From positions 31,628-95,627 of the forward strand of contig JAKJBR010000004.1 of assembly GCA_022706885.1 (NCBI GenBank): a stretch of 64,000 nucleotides of DNA, read 5' to 3'. Positions 37,045-45,643 of this stretch are shown here, one piece after another. The DNA comes from DUPQ01 sp022706885. GTDB taxonomy: Bacteria > Bacillota > Clostridia > DUPQ01. Position 1 is the stretch's first letter. Every line of letters starts with the position of its first letter. Under the pieces are notes generated by a model, which ran no database searches, was not told the origin of the DNA, and saw only the letters and a list, made by a program, of their open reading frames with translations. Position numbers and translations under genes: made by a program.

Positions 37045-37113
37045 AACTGACCAACATTTCCGACTAAAACTGACCAACATTTCCAGTCAAAACTGACCGG
37101 TATTTTGAGTGAC
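37045..37113 (-). repeat. Three 23-bp tandem repeats upstream of DUF4143 gene 4
   Basis: AACTGACCAACATTTCC (plus strand) occurs at 37045 and 37068. A degenerate copy (AACTGACCGGTATTTT) lies at 37091. The steps are exactly 23 bases, as in the array of the other member of this protein subfamily. In gene orientation the core reads GGAAATGTTGGTCAGTT. The rest of 36982-37150 is AT-rich and holds only the possible promoter TTGATT-17-TAGACT. Confidence 0.93.
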
Positions 37114-37154
37114 TCATACAAAGTGTGCTTGTCAAGTATAATTTGCAACAATAA

Positions 37155-37189
37155 AATACGACACATCTCCTAACGAAATATGTCGTATT
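37155..37189 (-). terminator. Terminator of the tRNA-Trp transcript
   Basis: AATACGACA pairs perfectly with TGTCGTATT, and on the minus strand TTATT follows. It begins nine bases after the encoded CCA of the tRNA. Confidence 0.8.
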
Positions 37190-37197
37190 CACTGTTC

Positions 37198-37273
37198 TGG
37201 CAGGGAAGACAGGATTTGAACCCGCAACTTACGGTTTTGGAGACCGCCGCTCTACCGATTGAACTACTTCCCT
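37198..37273 (-). tRNA. tRNA-Trp (anticodon CCA)
   Basis: This is a 76-base cloverleaf on the minus strand with a seven-pair acceptor stem (AGGGAAG with CTTCCCT), G73 and an encoded CCA end. The anticodon arm GCGGT-CTCCAAA-ACCGT places CCA at positions 34-36. The T-loop GGGTTCAAATCC is canonical. It has its own consensus promoter and terminator, so it is a single-gene transcript. Confidence 0.97.
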
Positions 37274-37287
37274 ACGCAGCAGAAGTG

Positions 37288-37316
37288 ATTATATAAATTT
37301 AATATAGTTATGTCAA
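37288..37316 (-). promoter_or_regulatory. Consensus promoter of tRNA-Trp
   Basis: On the minus strand a perfect TTGACA and a perfect TATAAT are separated by exactly 17 bases. The -10 box ends about 14 bases before the mature 5' end of the tRNA. It is the strongest promoter match in the window. Confidence 0.92.
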
Positions 37317-37345
37317 GAGCAAGATTGCTTGAGGGCTGTTTACTC

Positions 37346-38020
37346 CTACCGCTTGCTTAACGGCATCAATATATCCAAAAGTATGTGAATACTGTCCGAT
37401 GTTTCGTCCGCACCGCTGTTTTTAAGCACTTCGCTCTGTAACGAACTTGTAATACCCAGACATTGCATGCCTGCTGCTTTTGCCGCTTTAATTCCGCTTA
37501 TGGTATCTTCACAAACCAGACAGTATGCGGGATTAATCTTCATTTTTTCAGCGGCCAACAGGAAAATATCCGGTTCAGGCTTATTTCTGGTCACATCATT
37601 ACCGGTAACAAATGCTTCAAAATCCGACTCTTCCATCCCGATAGCCTTAATGTTTGAACTGACCTTCATCATATCGGCACCCGATGCCAATGATATCCTG
37701 TATCCTCTTTTCTTAAGTGTTGTAATTGTTTCCTTTATATTCGGAAACAGCTTTGCTTCATCGCTGACAAGTTCGTCATATATCTCATATGCTCTGTATT
37801 TCATTGCATACTGATATTCCACATTGTACTTTCTTGCAACATTTCCTATAAAACTGTTTTCTCCCTGCCCCATAAACGGTATAAAATCATAAGGTTGCGC
37901 ATTCACACCGAATTCCTTGAGAGCCAGAATTGCCGCCTTGCTCATTACCTGCTCGGAATCTATCAACACTCCGTCCATATCAAATACTATCGCTTTAATA
38001 ATTTTTTCGTTTAAACCCAT
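37346..38020 (-). CDS. HAD-family phosphatase/phosphomutase (beta-phosphoglucomutase-like)
   Basis: This 224-residue HAD hydrolase has the motif VFDMDGVLIDS (nucleophile and acid Asp), a helical cap (about 20-90), a Ser motif region LASGADM, a Lys in RNKPEPDIFLLAAEK and an acidic CEDTISGIKAAKAAGM. The cap and motif style match the beta-phosphoglucomutase/sugar-phosphatase group. The substrate cannot be assigned. AGGGG precedes the ATG. A cupin gene lies 12 bases upstream, so they are probably co-transcribed. Confidence 0.9.
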   Translation of the reverse strand: MGLNEKIIKAIVFDMDGVLIDSEQVMSKAAILALKEFGVNAQPYDFIPFMGQGENSFIGNVARKYNVEYQYAMKYRAYEIYDELVSDEAKLFPNIKETITTLKKRGYRISLASGADMMKVSSNIKAIGMEESDFEAFVTGNDVTRNKPEPDIFLLAAEKMKINPAYCLVCEDTISGIKAAKAAGMQCLGITSSLQSEVLKNSGADETSDSIHILLDILMPLSKR

Positions 38021-38032
38021 ACTACCCCTTTT

Positions 38033-38383
38033 TTAAGTAAAAAGAATAAGAGCCAGCACTACGGCTTTGCTCTTACCCTCGTTTCTCACACTGTGACCGC
38101 GCATATTCCCGTTATATACGCAATCGCCTTCCTGTATTACATATTCCTTTTCATTATTGTCGTTGTATACTAAAGAACCTTCAATTACATAATATGTTTC
38201 CGATTCGTTTTCATGAACATGAAAGCCTATCGAGCAACCCGGTTCAACGGTAATCAAAGAAAAAAGACGGCCTTTTCCGTTTAATAACTCTTTAGGCAGT
38301 AATTCATTAAACATGATAGTACCCTGCCCGTCTCTCATGTTCTCTCTGTATGACACTTTTTGATCTTGCTTTCTAAACAGCAT
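38033..38383 (-). CDS. Small cupin-domain protein
   Basis: This 116-residue single-domain cupin has motif 1 IGFHVHENESETYYVIEG and a second motif (GDCVYNGNMRGHSVRNEG). The two His and one Glu of motif 1 can bind a metal ion. The substrate is unknown; such proteins are often sugar or ligand binding. It precedes the HAD gene by 12 bases. Confidence 0.88.
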   Translation of the reverse strand: MLFRKQDQKVSYRENMRDGQGTIMFNELLPKELLNGKGRLFSLITVEPGCSIGFHVHENESETYYVIEGSLVYNDNNEKEYVIQEGDCVYNGNMRGHSVRNEGKSKAVVLALILFT

Positions 38384-38481
38384 ATAAAGATTATCCTCTT
38401 ACATACAACAATTTCTTTCCTATTATACATTCAAATATATACCGATTGCAATATTTTTTACCGAGCATGGCAATCCGTACA

Positions 38482-40335
38482 TCAATTATCTTTGTCATTT
38501 TGTTCATTGATAATCCTTGCAATTGCATCTTTAGACATACCGTTTTCTTCCAGTATATCTTCAACACACCCTTTCATCTCACAGTTTTCACGGATATTTA
38601 AGCATATCAGTTTAAAGTCATTCTTGTTGTTCTCATATAGCCATGATTGCAGCCTTTGACCTACAGACCCGTTGTATATCACATCTTCGGCAGATACAAC
38701 ATACTTATATTTCCCAAAAACCTCATACAGACTTTCATAATCCAAAGGATATATATCGGTTAGTTTAACCACATCTGCACCTGCAATGTCCGCCGCTTCC
38801 ACGGCAACAGCAACCATCCTGCCGTAACACAGTATTGCTTTGTCACCGTTTTTACTATATAAAGAAATCCCGCTTTTTTCAGACACATTAATAAACAGTT
38901 TTTTAATATTACCGTGAATCTGATCATACGGATATCTTACGGCAACACATCCTTCAATGTCATATATGGCTTTATGTAACAGTTTTTCCATATCCTCTTC
39001 CGATTCCGGTGCAAATATTCTCATATTGGGAATTGTGGACAGATATGCAATATCATAAATCCCCTGATGGGTCTTACCGTATGCATCCACAACCCCCGCC
39101 CTGTCCACACACAACACCACATTTTTGTTTGTCAACCCTATGTCATGTAGTATCTGATCGTATGCCCTTTGTAAAAAAGATGAGTATACAACACATACCG
39201 GCTTTATTCCGTCTCTGGCAAGACCTGCACTGAAAGTAACCGCATGCTGTTCGCATATACCTACATCAAAATATCTGTCCTTATGTACTTTACAAAACTC
39301 GCTTAAACCCGATCCTTCGGTCATTGCGGGACATACACAAACTATATTCTTATCTTTTTCGGCCATTTCGGTCAGAAGTTTTCCGAAAAGTTGATTATAC
39401 ATAATATTTTCAGGCAGTCTTCTGCTTTTTGAATAACTGTTTTTAAGACCGTGAAACTTAACGGGATCTCTTTCCGCCTTTTCATACCCCTTACCTTTGG
39501 TTGTTACCACATGCAGCAGTTTAGGCCCCTTTACATTCAATGCCTCCTTTATTATAGACTCCAGCTGATGCTCGTCATGTCCGTCGACGGGACCCAGATA
39601 TCGGATGTCCAAATCCTCGAAAAACATCTTCTGCCCTACAAAAGACTTTAATGCTCTTTTTGTTTTTTGTATCAATCGTATAAATCCCTTGCCGCCCGGT
39701 GTTTTTTCCACAATACGCTTAATTCTTACATTGGTCTCAATATATGAAGGACGTAACTTGAGTTTTGAAAGATGTCTCGACATTGCCCCCACATTCCTGC
39801 TTATGGACATTTCATTGTCGTTAAGAATTATGAGAATATCGGAATCCAAATCTTTAGCATTGTTCAAGGCCTCATATACCATTCCGCCGCCCAAAGCTCC
39901 GTCACCTAAAACCGCTACAACTTTGCTGTCCGAACCGCTCATTCTTAAGGCTTTTTCCATACCTAAAGCGGCGGAGACCGATGTGCTTGCATGTCCGGTA
40001 TTGAAAGAATCGTACCTGCTTTCCGATTCATCGGGAAAGCAACCCAATCCGTCGATGCTTCCCATTGTTGCCAGACTATCTTTTCTTCCGGTCAGAATTT
40101 TATGGACATAACTTTGATGCCCCACATCGAAAATTATGTGGTCTTTTTCCAGATCCAGACATCTGTGCAGCGCCACCGTCAGCTCCACCACTCCCAGATT
40201 ACTTGCAAGGTGTCCTCCGTTACCGGTCACAACCTCCACAAGAAAAGTCCTTATCTGTCTGCATAACTCATCTATATCCTCTTTTTTGATATCCTTCACA
40301 TCGGAAGATACCTTTATTCTGTCCAGAAGTTCCAT
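38482..40335 (-). CDS. dxs: 1-deoxy-D-xylulose-5-phosphate synthase
   Basis: Dxs makes DXP from pyruvate and glyceraldehyde 3-phosphate with thiamine diphosphate, the entry step of the MEP isoprenoid pathway. The 617 residues have GHQSYVHKILTGR, the ThDP motif GDGALGGGMVYEALNNA and the catalytic Glu in FDVGICEQHAVTFSAG. At 411-423 the usual DRAG-VGxDGxTH is changed to DRAGVVDAYGKTH. It ends the operon that starts at asp23, three bases after the ispA stop. The ribosome site is poor, suggesting coupling. Confidence 0.94.
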   Translation of the reverse strand: MELLDRIKVSSDVKDIKKEDIDELCRQIRTFLVEVVTGNGGHLASNLGVVELTVALHRCLDLEKDHIIFDVGHQSYVHKILTGRKDSLATMGSIDGLGCFPDESESRYDSFNTGHASTSVSAALGMEKALRMSGSDSKVVAVLGDGALGGGMVYEALNNAKDLDSDILIILNDNEMSISRNVGAMSRHLSKLKLRPSYIETNVRIKRIVEKTPGGKGFIRLIQKTKRALKSFVGQKMFFEDLDIRYLGPVDGHDEHQLESIIKEALNVKGPKLLHVVTTKGKGYEKAERDPVKFHGLKNSYSKSRRLPENIMYNQLFGKLLTEMAEKDKNIVCVCPAMTEGSGLSEFCKVHKDRYFDVGICEQHAVTFSAGLARDGIKPVCVVYSSFLQRAYDQILHDIGLTNKNVVLCVDRAGVVDAYGKTHQGIYDIAYLSTIPNMRIFAPESEEDMEKLLHKAIYDIEGCVAVRYPYDQIHGNIKKLFINVSEKSGISLYSKNGDKAILCYGRMVAVAVEAADIAGADVVKLTDIYPLDYESLYEVFGKYKYVVSAEDVIYNGSVGQRLQSWLYENNKNDFKLICLNIRENCEMKGCVEDILEENGMSKDAIARIINEQNDKDN

Positions 40336-40338
40336 ACA

Positions 40339-41208
40339 CTATTTCATCCTATCACCTAAAAACTCCGCTAATAAGCGTAAGTTATTATAGCTGTCGCCGT
40401 AAGGCTGTAAAGCCGTTAATGCCTTTTTCGTATACTTTTGCAGTTTATTCCGGTTTGCCGCAATCCCTCTTTTGGAGATGTATGTGGCTTTTTCATTTTT
40501 TCTGTCACTGTCTTTGGGTTTTCCTGTTTTTTCGTTAATATCGGTTTTATCCAGATAATCATCTCTTAACTGGAAGGCTACACCGATACCTTCGGCATAA
40601 TCAGCCAGTCTTTTCAATGTTCTTTTGTTGCATCCGGCTATTATTCCGGCTGATACCACCGATGTTTTTATAAGGGCACCCGTTTTCAACGAATACATAG
40701 CAAGAATGTCATTAACGGTATCGGGCTTTTCCATATCCAGAACCTGTCCCCCTACCATCCCCTGGTATCCGGCCGCTTCGGCTATGTTTCTTGCAGCTGC
40801 AATATCCTTTGCATTGACTGCATAATCCAGCATTGTTTCATATGCCAGGTTCAATAAAGCGTCTCCGGCTAAAATAGCGTATGCCTCACCGAATTTGATA
40901 TGACTGGTCAACTGCCCTCTTCTGTACTCATCATTATCCATTGCCGGCAAATCGTCGTGTATCAACGAATATGTGTGTATCATCTCAATAGCCGATGCAT
41001 ATGCTATATGCTTTTCGCAAATTTCCGCATTGAGAGCATCCAAGGTCATTAGAAACAGAACCGGTCGGATTCTTTTACCGCCGGCATTTACACTGTACAG
41101 GCAGGCTTCCTTTATTATGTCGGGCGCATTGCTTTTGTTTATCCTCTGATTGATAAACAGAGTAACCTGTTCCCCGTATTTTTTCATTACGGTATTCAAG
41201 TTTGTCAT
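40339..41208 (-). CDS. ispA: Farnesyl diphosphate synthase-type prenyltransferase
   Basis: This enzyme condenses isopentenyl diphosphate with allylic diphosphates to geranyl or farnesyl diphosphate. The 289 residues have the first aspartate-rich motif DDLPAMDND, with Arg-Arg following, and the second DDYLDKTD. GGKRIRPVL is the substrate-binding segment. It overlaps xseB by four bases and precedes dxs, a usual arrangement in Clostridia. Confidence 0.94.
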   Translation of the reverse strand: MTNLNTVMKKYGEQVTLFINQRINKSNAPDIIKEACLYSVNAGGKRIRPVLFLMTLDALNAEICEKHIAYASAIEMIHTYSLIHDDLPAMDNDEYRRGQLTSHIKFGEAYAILAGDALLNLAYETMLDYAVNAKDIAAARNIAEAAGYQGMVGGQVLDMEKPDTVNDILAMYSLKTGALIKTSVVSAGIIAGCNKRTLKRLADYAEGIGVAFQLRDDYLDKTDINEKTGKPKDSDRKNEKATYISKRGIAANRNKLQKYTKKALTALQPYGDSYNNLRLLAEFLGDRMK

Positions 41209-41411
41209 TTTTTCGGCTCCTTTTGTTCGGATTTATCGGTCACTACCATTTGTTCACGGGCTTTGTTAAGTTTTTCGTTGAGCAGTTTTATCAACTCCTG
41301 CCCTTCGGTATAGGTCTTTACCGCCTCTTCCAACGGCAGTTCCCCTTTTTCCAGTAACTCCACCTTCTTTTCCAGTTCCCTGTAGAGCGTATTGAAATCC
41401 TTATTACTCAT
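41205..41411 (-). CDS. xseB: Exodeoxyribonuclease VII small subunit
   Basis: XseB is a short helical subunit that binds XseA to form exonuclease VII. The 68 residues match the family in length and in FNTLYRELEKKVELLEKGELPLEEAVKTYTEG. It overlaps xseA by eight bases and ispA by four. Confidence 0.95.
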   Translation of the reverse strand: MSNKDFNTLYRELEKKVELLEKGELPLEEAVKTYTEGQELIKLLNEKLNKAREQMVVTDKSEQKEPKK

Positions 41412-42612
41412 CTTTTACCGCCTTTTCCACCACACTCCTTATCTTTCCCGCATGAAGAGTGGTTAATATAACATCATTTTTATTCAGATTGTCCGCACTT
41501 TTTATAACATGTCCTTTTTTATCGGTCGTTATACTGTATCCCCTCGATAACACCGCTAAAGGATTCATGGCATCCGCTTTATGTATTAATGTACTTAATT
41601 TATATGCAACATTGTCCAGATATTGCTTTGAGAAGGTGAAAAACCTGCCTGTAAGGTTATCCAGATTCATAGCCAATATATTGGTATATTCCTCCGGTCG
41701 CTTCATAACCGGTCTTTTTGCCAAATCGGAAACTCTTTCAGAAAGGTTACTTATTAGTTTTGCATAGGAAAATTCCAGACTTTCCTTTTGCGTAAGCACA
41801 TCTCTTTCCAGACGTTTTTTCTCCGGGATAACCATCTGAGCGGCTGCCGTAGGTGTTGCGGCTCTGGCATCCGCCACAAAGTCCGCAATAGTGAAATCCG
41901 TTTCATGACCTATTGCGGATATGACGGGAATGTTGCTGTTATGTATTGCATATGCCAACTCTTCCTCATTGAACGGCCAAAGGTCTTCAACCGAACCGCC
42001 GCCTCTTGCTATTATTATGACATCGGCATTTTTATTCTTATTAAAATATTCCAGTCCTTCAATTACGGTTTTATGTGCATCGGTTCCCTGAACGGTCGCG
42101 GGATACAAAATGAATCCGTAATTAGGAAACCTTCCGTTCAGTATGTTCCTTATATCCTGCAAAACCGCTCCGGTACTTGAGGTAATTACACCTATGGTTT
42201 CCGGCAAAAACGGCAACGGTTTCTTTTTCCCTGTATCAAAAAGACCTTCTTTCTCCAGTTTCTTCTTGAGATTCTCGAATTTGATGAATAAATCACCTGT
42301 CCCGCTTTCTAACATATCGGTAACAACAATCTGACACTGCCCGGTTTTTTCATAAAAAGAAAGGTATCCGTAAACCGTAACCTTCACACCGTCCGCCGGT
42401 TCAAACTTGAGGCTTTTGGTATATCCGGAAAACATTACACATCGTATAGCACATTTATCATCCTTTATGGAAAAGTATATATGACCGGAATAGTGAATGG
42501 TGCAGTTGGATATTTCACCTTCCACATGCAGACTTTCCAATACTTCATCGGAAGAAACAAGTTGTTTGATATACTCATTGAGCTGAGATACGGTCAGGGC
42601 TTTTTCCATCAC
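41404..42612 (-). CDS. xseA: Exodeoxyribonuclease VII large subunit
   Basis: XseA is the catalytic subunit of exonuclease VII, which degrades single-stranded DNA from both ends. The 402 residues have an N-terminal OB fold (VSQLNEYIKQL, HIYFSIKD), the catalytic domain with GVITSSTGAVLQDI, IIARGGGSVEDLWPFNEEEL and AIGHETDFTI, and a C-terminal coiled coil. It overlaps nusB and xseB by a few bases. Confidence 0.96.
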   Translation of the reverse strand: MMEKALTVSQLNEYIKQLVSSDEVLESLHVEGEISNCTIHYSGHIYFSIKDDKCAIRCVMFSGYTKSLKFEPADGVKVTVYGYLSFYEKTGQCQIVVTDMLESGTGDLFIKFENLKKKLEKEGLFDTGKKKPLPFLPETIGVITSSTGAVLQDIRNILNGRFPNYGFILYPATVQGTDAHKTVIEGLEYFNKNKNADVIIIARGGGSVEDLWPFNEEELAYAIHNSNIPVISAIGHETDFTIADFVADARAATPTAAAQMVIPEKKRLERDVLTQKESLEFSYAKLISNLSERVSDLAKRPVMKRPEEYTNILAMNLDNLTGRFFTFSKQYLDNVAYKLSTLIHKADAMNPLAVLSRGYSITTDKKGHVIKSADNLNKNDVILTTLHAGKIRSVVEKAVKDE

Positions 42613-43013
42613 TGCTCTCCGTTTTGAATATTTGCCAGCACCGCATTGATATATTTTCCGGCATCATCACTGCCGTAGGTTTTGGCAAGTTCTACGGCTT
42701 CATTTATTGCCACGGATTTGGGTACATCCTCAAGATTCAATATCTCATAATATGCAAGTCTCATGATTGCCAGTTCTATCTTGGGAATTCTTTCAATACG
42801 CCAGTTCTTGGCAAGATACATGGATAGCACCGAGTCGATGTCTTTGCAGTTCTCATTGATATATGTTACCGCCTTTTTTATATATTCCTTTGCGGTATTC
42901 TTTACATCATTATCAAGGAAATACTGTTCCATCTGCTCATTTATATCATCGTCATTTATCTGTATCTGGTATACAAGCCGAAGAGCATGTTCCCTTGTTT
43001 TTCTTCTTCCCAT
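42609..43013 (-). CDS. nusB: Transcription antitermination factor NusB
   Basis: NusB binds boxA RNA with S10 in rRNA antitermination. The 134 residues start GRRKTREHALRLVYQIQ and include LAYYEILNLEDVPKSVAINEAVELAKTYGSDDAGKYINAVL, split here by the usual family pattern (positions about 85-125). It follows amaP and overlaps xseA by four bases. Confidence 0.95.
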   Translation of the reverse strand: MGRRKTREHALRLVYQIQINDDDINEQMEQYFLDNDVKNTAKEYIKKAVTYINENCKDIDSVLSMYLAKNWRIERIPKIELAIMRLAYYEILNLEDVPKSVAINEAVELAKTYGSDDAGKYINAVLANIQNGEQ

Positions 43014-43030
43014 AACGGTTCCTTTAATAA

Positions 43031-43564
43031 TTAATTTATTCCGTCCACAAAAACTCTTATGCTATGCAATTCTATGCCGGTACTTTTTAACACTTCCTCT
43101 TTAACAATGCTCTGAATCTTGGAAGATATCTCCGGTATGAGAACCGATGACTTGACTTTCACCGATATATCCATACCTACCTGCGAATTGCTGAAATCCA
43201 CCTTGGTTCTCACATCGGCCACCGAATCAAACCGACTTACTATACTCTTGACCATAGTTTCCAGCGAATAGGCCGTAATACTGATCTGTCCTGTCGGGGT
43301 GGTCAGATTGACCGTTTCTACGGGTTTTTCTTCTTTGCGTAAAAGAGACACTATAAAGAAAGCTTCAAATACCAGAATCAGCAACGCAACCAGGAATATA
43401 ACCCCTCTTTGTACCGAGAAAAACCTTGCATCGACAAAATCCTCGAAAGCTCTCTCGTAATCCATCGGATCGAGACATGCATGTATCGTAACGGCACATA
43501 AGACAACAATCAATATTATATTTACAGTATAAAAAAACTTCCTGCCCTTTTTAAAAAATTTCAT
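43031..43564 (-). CDS. amaP: Alkaline shock response membrane anchor protein AmaP
   Basis: AmaP anchors Asp23-family proteins to the membrane. The 177 residues have two hydrophobic helices (about 11-29 and 52-73) followed by an Asp23-like cytoplasmic domain (ITAYSLETMVKSIVSRF, GIELHSIRVFVDGI). It overlaps the upstream Asp23 gene by four bases, the usual pairing. Confidence 0.9.
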   Translation of the reverse strand: MKFFKKGRKFFYTVNIILIVVLCAVTIHACLDPMDYERAFEDFVDARFFSVQRGVIFLVALLILVFEAFFIVSLLRKEEKPVETVNLTTPTGQISITAYSLETMVKSIVSRFDSVADVRTKVDFSNSQVGMDISVKVKSSVLIPEISSKIQSIVKEEVLKSTGIELHSIRVFVDGIN

Positions 43565-43950
43565 TTCTGCTCCTCCCCGGGTTTATGTATATTTACACCC
43601 TGAACATGGATATTAACTTCCGTAACTTTACTACCGGTCATTTTTTCCACCAGTTTTTTTACCTTTTCCTGTATACTCCATGCCACTTCGGGTATTCTTA
43701 CTCCCAATTCCACAATAATATATATATTGACATGAATGCCTTCCTCATCAGTCTCAATCTTGACGCCTTTGGAAAGATTCTTAATCCCCAATGCCTGTGC
43801 AAGTTCGCCGGTAATCCCTCCGCTCATTGCATACACGCCGTCTTCTTCCATTGCGGCAATTCCGGCCAATATCGCTATTACCTCGTTAGTCACCTTAAGT
43901 TGCCCTAAGGATGTTTCCAGTCCGTTAATTTTCAGAACATCATCAGCCAT
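43561..43950 (-). CDS. Asp23/Gls24 family envelope stress protein
   Basis: This 129-residue member of the Asp23/Gls24 family (DUF322) forms membrane-associated assemblies and responds to envelope or alkaline stress in Gram-positives. Family segments are TNEVIAILAGIAAMEEDGVY, LGIKNLSKGVKIE and VTEVNIHVQGVNI. The ATG at 43950 has GAGG five bases upstream; the one at 43962 does not. It is the first gene of the operon down to dxs. Confidence 0.92.
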   Translation of the reverse strand: MADDVLKINGLETSLGQLKVTNEVIAILAGIAAMEEDGVYAMSGGITGELAQALGIKNLSKGVKIETDEEGIHVNIYIIVELGVRIPEVAWSIQEKVKKLVEKMTGSKVTEVNIHVQGVNIHKPGEEQK

Positions 43951-43966
43951 AACATACCTCACAGTA

Positions 43967-43995
43967 ATTATACATTTTGCTCGATATATTTACAA
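43967..43995 (-). promoter_or_regulatory. Promoter of the asp23-to-dxs operon
   Basis: On the minus strand TTGTAA and a perfect TATAAT are spaced by 17 bases, 16 bases before the Asp23 ATG. The region 43996-44092 holds nothing else I can identify. Confidence 0.75.
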
Positions 43996-44092
43996 CACAA
44001 CCGAAAGAGACTTACGTCAAGAATCCTAAATCCCGCAAAATTTTAGAGTGAATCAAAAATTAATTTAAAAGTTAAAAAACATAGAACATCCC

Positions 44093-44557
44093 TTAAAGTG
44101 CCCGATATATTCCGTACACCAATAAATCAAAGGACATATCCTCTACATTGTAGGTCTTTTCCCTTCGGAACCCGAGTTTGTTATACAGTTTACAGGCAAC
44201 AACATTATCGGTATCCGATAAAACCGACAACTCCTTATACCCTTTTTCTTTCAACTCCTCAGTTAAATGCATTATCAAAGCGGTCGCAATCTTCTTGTTA
44301 CGGTAGTTTTCTTTGACCAATAATCCCGACATATATGCCCTTATATTTTCTTCAGCCGCCGCCTTGTCAGCCGAACTATATGTCACGGTTACATCGGCAA
44401 TGCATTCATCATTTACAAAAACCGCATAGCAATCGTCTTTTTTATCAACAACCCGATTATAGCGCTCAATAAAATCCTCATCATCTGTTGCATATCCGTA
44501 AAGATTGGCAATGCAGATAAATGATTCGGCATCAAGTTTTCTTATCGTATAATTCAT
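44093..44557 (-). CDS. GNAT-family N-acetyltransferase
   Basis: This 154-residue acetyltransferase has the acetyl-CoA binding pattern GLLVKENYRNKKIATALIMHL and the late motif DNVVACKLYNKLGFR. The substrate is unknown. Its ATG lies one base after the stop of the Xaa-Pro peptidase gene and has no clear ribosome site, so it is likely coupled to it. Confidence 0.9.
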   Translation of the reverse strand: MNYTIRKLDAESFICIANLYGYATDDEDFIERYNRVVDKKDDCYAVFVNDECIADVTVTYSSADKAAAEENIRAYMSGLLVKENYRNKKIATALIMHLTEELKEKGYKELSVLSDTDNVVACKLYNKLGFRREKTYNVEDMSFDLLVYGIYRAL

Positions 44558-44558
44558 T

Positions 44559-45635
44559 TTAAATAATAATCAACTCTTTATTCGAGTGATTAAGAGTATA
44601 GCAGCCGTCTTCTTGCACGACAACGGTATTTTCTATCCGGACTCCGCCCGCATCGGGAATATATATTCCCGGCTCTACGGTAACGGTCATATTACTTTTC
44701 AGAACGGTTGTGCTTTGGGTGGAAAGCCTGGGTTCTTCATGTACCAGCAAACCCACTCCGTGTCCCGTACTGTGCCCGAAATACTTTCCGTACCCTTCAT
44801 TATCTATTATATCTCTTGCAATCTTATCAACATCCGCTCCCGTTACACCTTCTCTGACGTAATCCTGCGCACTCTTTTGTGCGTCATACACTATGTTATA
44901 TATCTTCTTCATCTTAGGTGACGGAGAACCCAGAAAGAAAGTCCTGGTCATATCGGAACAATATCCTTTGTAGTTTGCTCCGAAATCCAAAGTAACCGGA
45001 TCATGATTCATAAGCTTCTTATGGTCGGGAACACCGTGAGGCATACTGGTCTTTTTACCCGATATCGCTATGGTTTCAAAAGCCGGAAAGGATGCTCCGT
45101 TTTTCTTCATCACATACTCCAGTTCGGCAGCTACCTCTATTTCTGTCATTCCCGCTTTTACCGTATTCAGTATATGAGTAAAAGCGATGTCCGCTATGGA
45201 AGCGGCTTTTGCCATCAGAGACAATTCCTTTTGGTCTTTAACCGAGCGTATGGCGAGCAACCGGTCGGAAACATCAATATATTCGCAATCTTTCAGACCT
45301 TTTTTTAAAGCCTCGAAATAGCCGTATGAAACGGTTTTTTCAAATCCTATACGTAATGCACTTTTAGTAAAAAGCTTGGATAACAAAGAGACTATGCTTT
45401 TTATGCCTTCCTGAATCAACACCACTTCGTAGCCGAAAGCGGATATCAGTTCGGCCGCTTCAATGTAACGAAAATCCGTTGCAAAGTATGCTTTATCACG
45501 TGTAAAGATCAATATACTGCTGGACCCGGAAAAAGAAGAAAGATAAAGCGTATTATCTCTGGACGTTATAACGGCTCCGTCGAGTTCCTTTTCCTCCATT
45601 ATCTTTTTCATACAATCAACTCTTTTACTGAACAT
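44559..45635 (-). CDS. Xaa-Pro aminopeptidase (M24 family)
   Basis: This 358-residue metallopeptidase releases N-terminal residues next to proline. A creatinase-type N-terminal domain (about 1-125) is followed by the pita-bread fold. The five metal ligands are visible: Asp in TLDFGANY, Asp in CSDMTRTF, His in FGHSTGHGVGLLVHE, Glu in VEPGIY and Glu in RIENTVVV. The ATG at 45635 has GAGG six bases upstream; the one at 45647 overlaps that site. It follows the AP-endonuclease-like gene. Confidence 0.93.
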   Translation of the reverse strand: MFSKRVDCMKKIMEEKELDGAVITSRDNTLYLSSFSGSSSILIFTRDKAYFATDFRYIEAAELISAFGYEVVLIQEGIKSIVSLLSKLFTKSALRIGFEKTVSYGYFEALKKGLKDCEYIDVSDRLLAIRSVKDQKELSLMAKAASIADIAFTHILNTVKAGMTEIEVAAELEYVMKKNGASFPAFETIAISGKKTSMPHGVPDHKKLMNHDPVTLDFGANYKGYCSDMTRTFFLGSPSPKMKKIYNIVYDAQKSAQDYVREGVTGADVDKIARDIIDNEGYGKYFGHSTGHGVGLLVHEEPRLSTQSTTVLKSNMTVTVEPGIYIPDAGGVRIENTVVVQEDGCYTLNHSNKELIII

Positions 45636-45643
45636 ACGGCACC

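Noticed and set aside
29416..37113. CRISPR arrays
   Set aside because: The repeats are 16-18-base cores with 5-17-base intervals, only two or three units each, lying in promoters. There are no cas genes and no spacer-sized unique segments.
39605..40111. Plus-strand reading frame opposite dxs
   Set aside because: It lies wholly within dxs, has no start signals, and its composition reflects the complement of dxs codons.
38482..43950. Unusual mixture of stress, transcription, nuclease and isoprenoid genes as a novel operon
   Set aside because: The asp23-amaP-nusB-xseA-xseB-ispA-dxs order is a known conserved arrangement in Clostridia.
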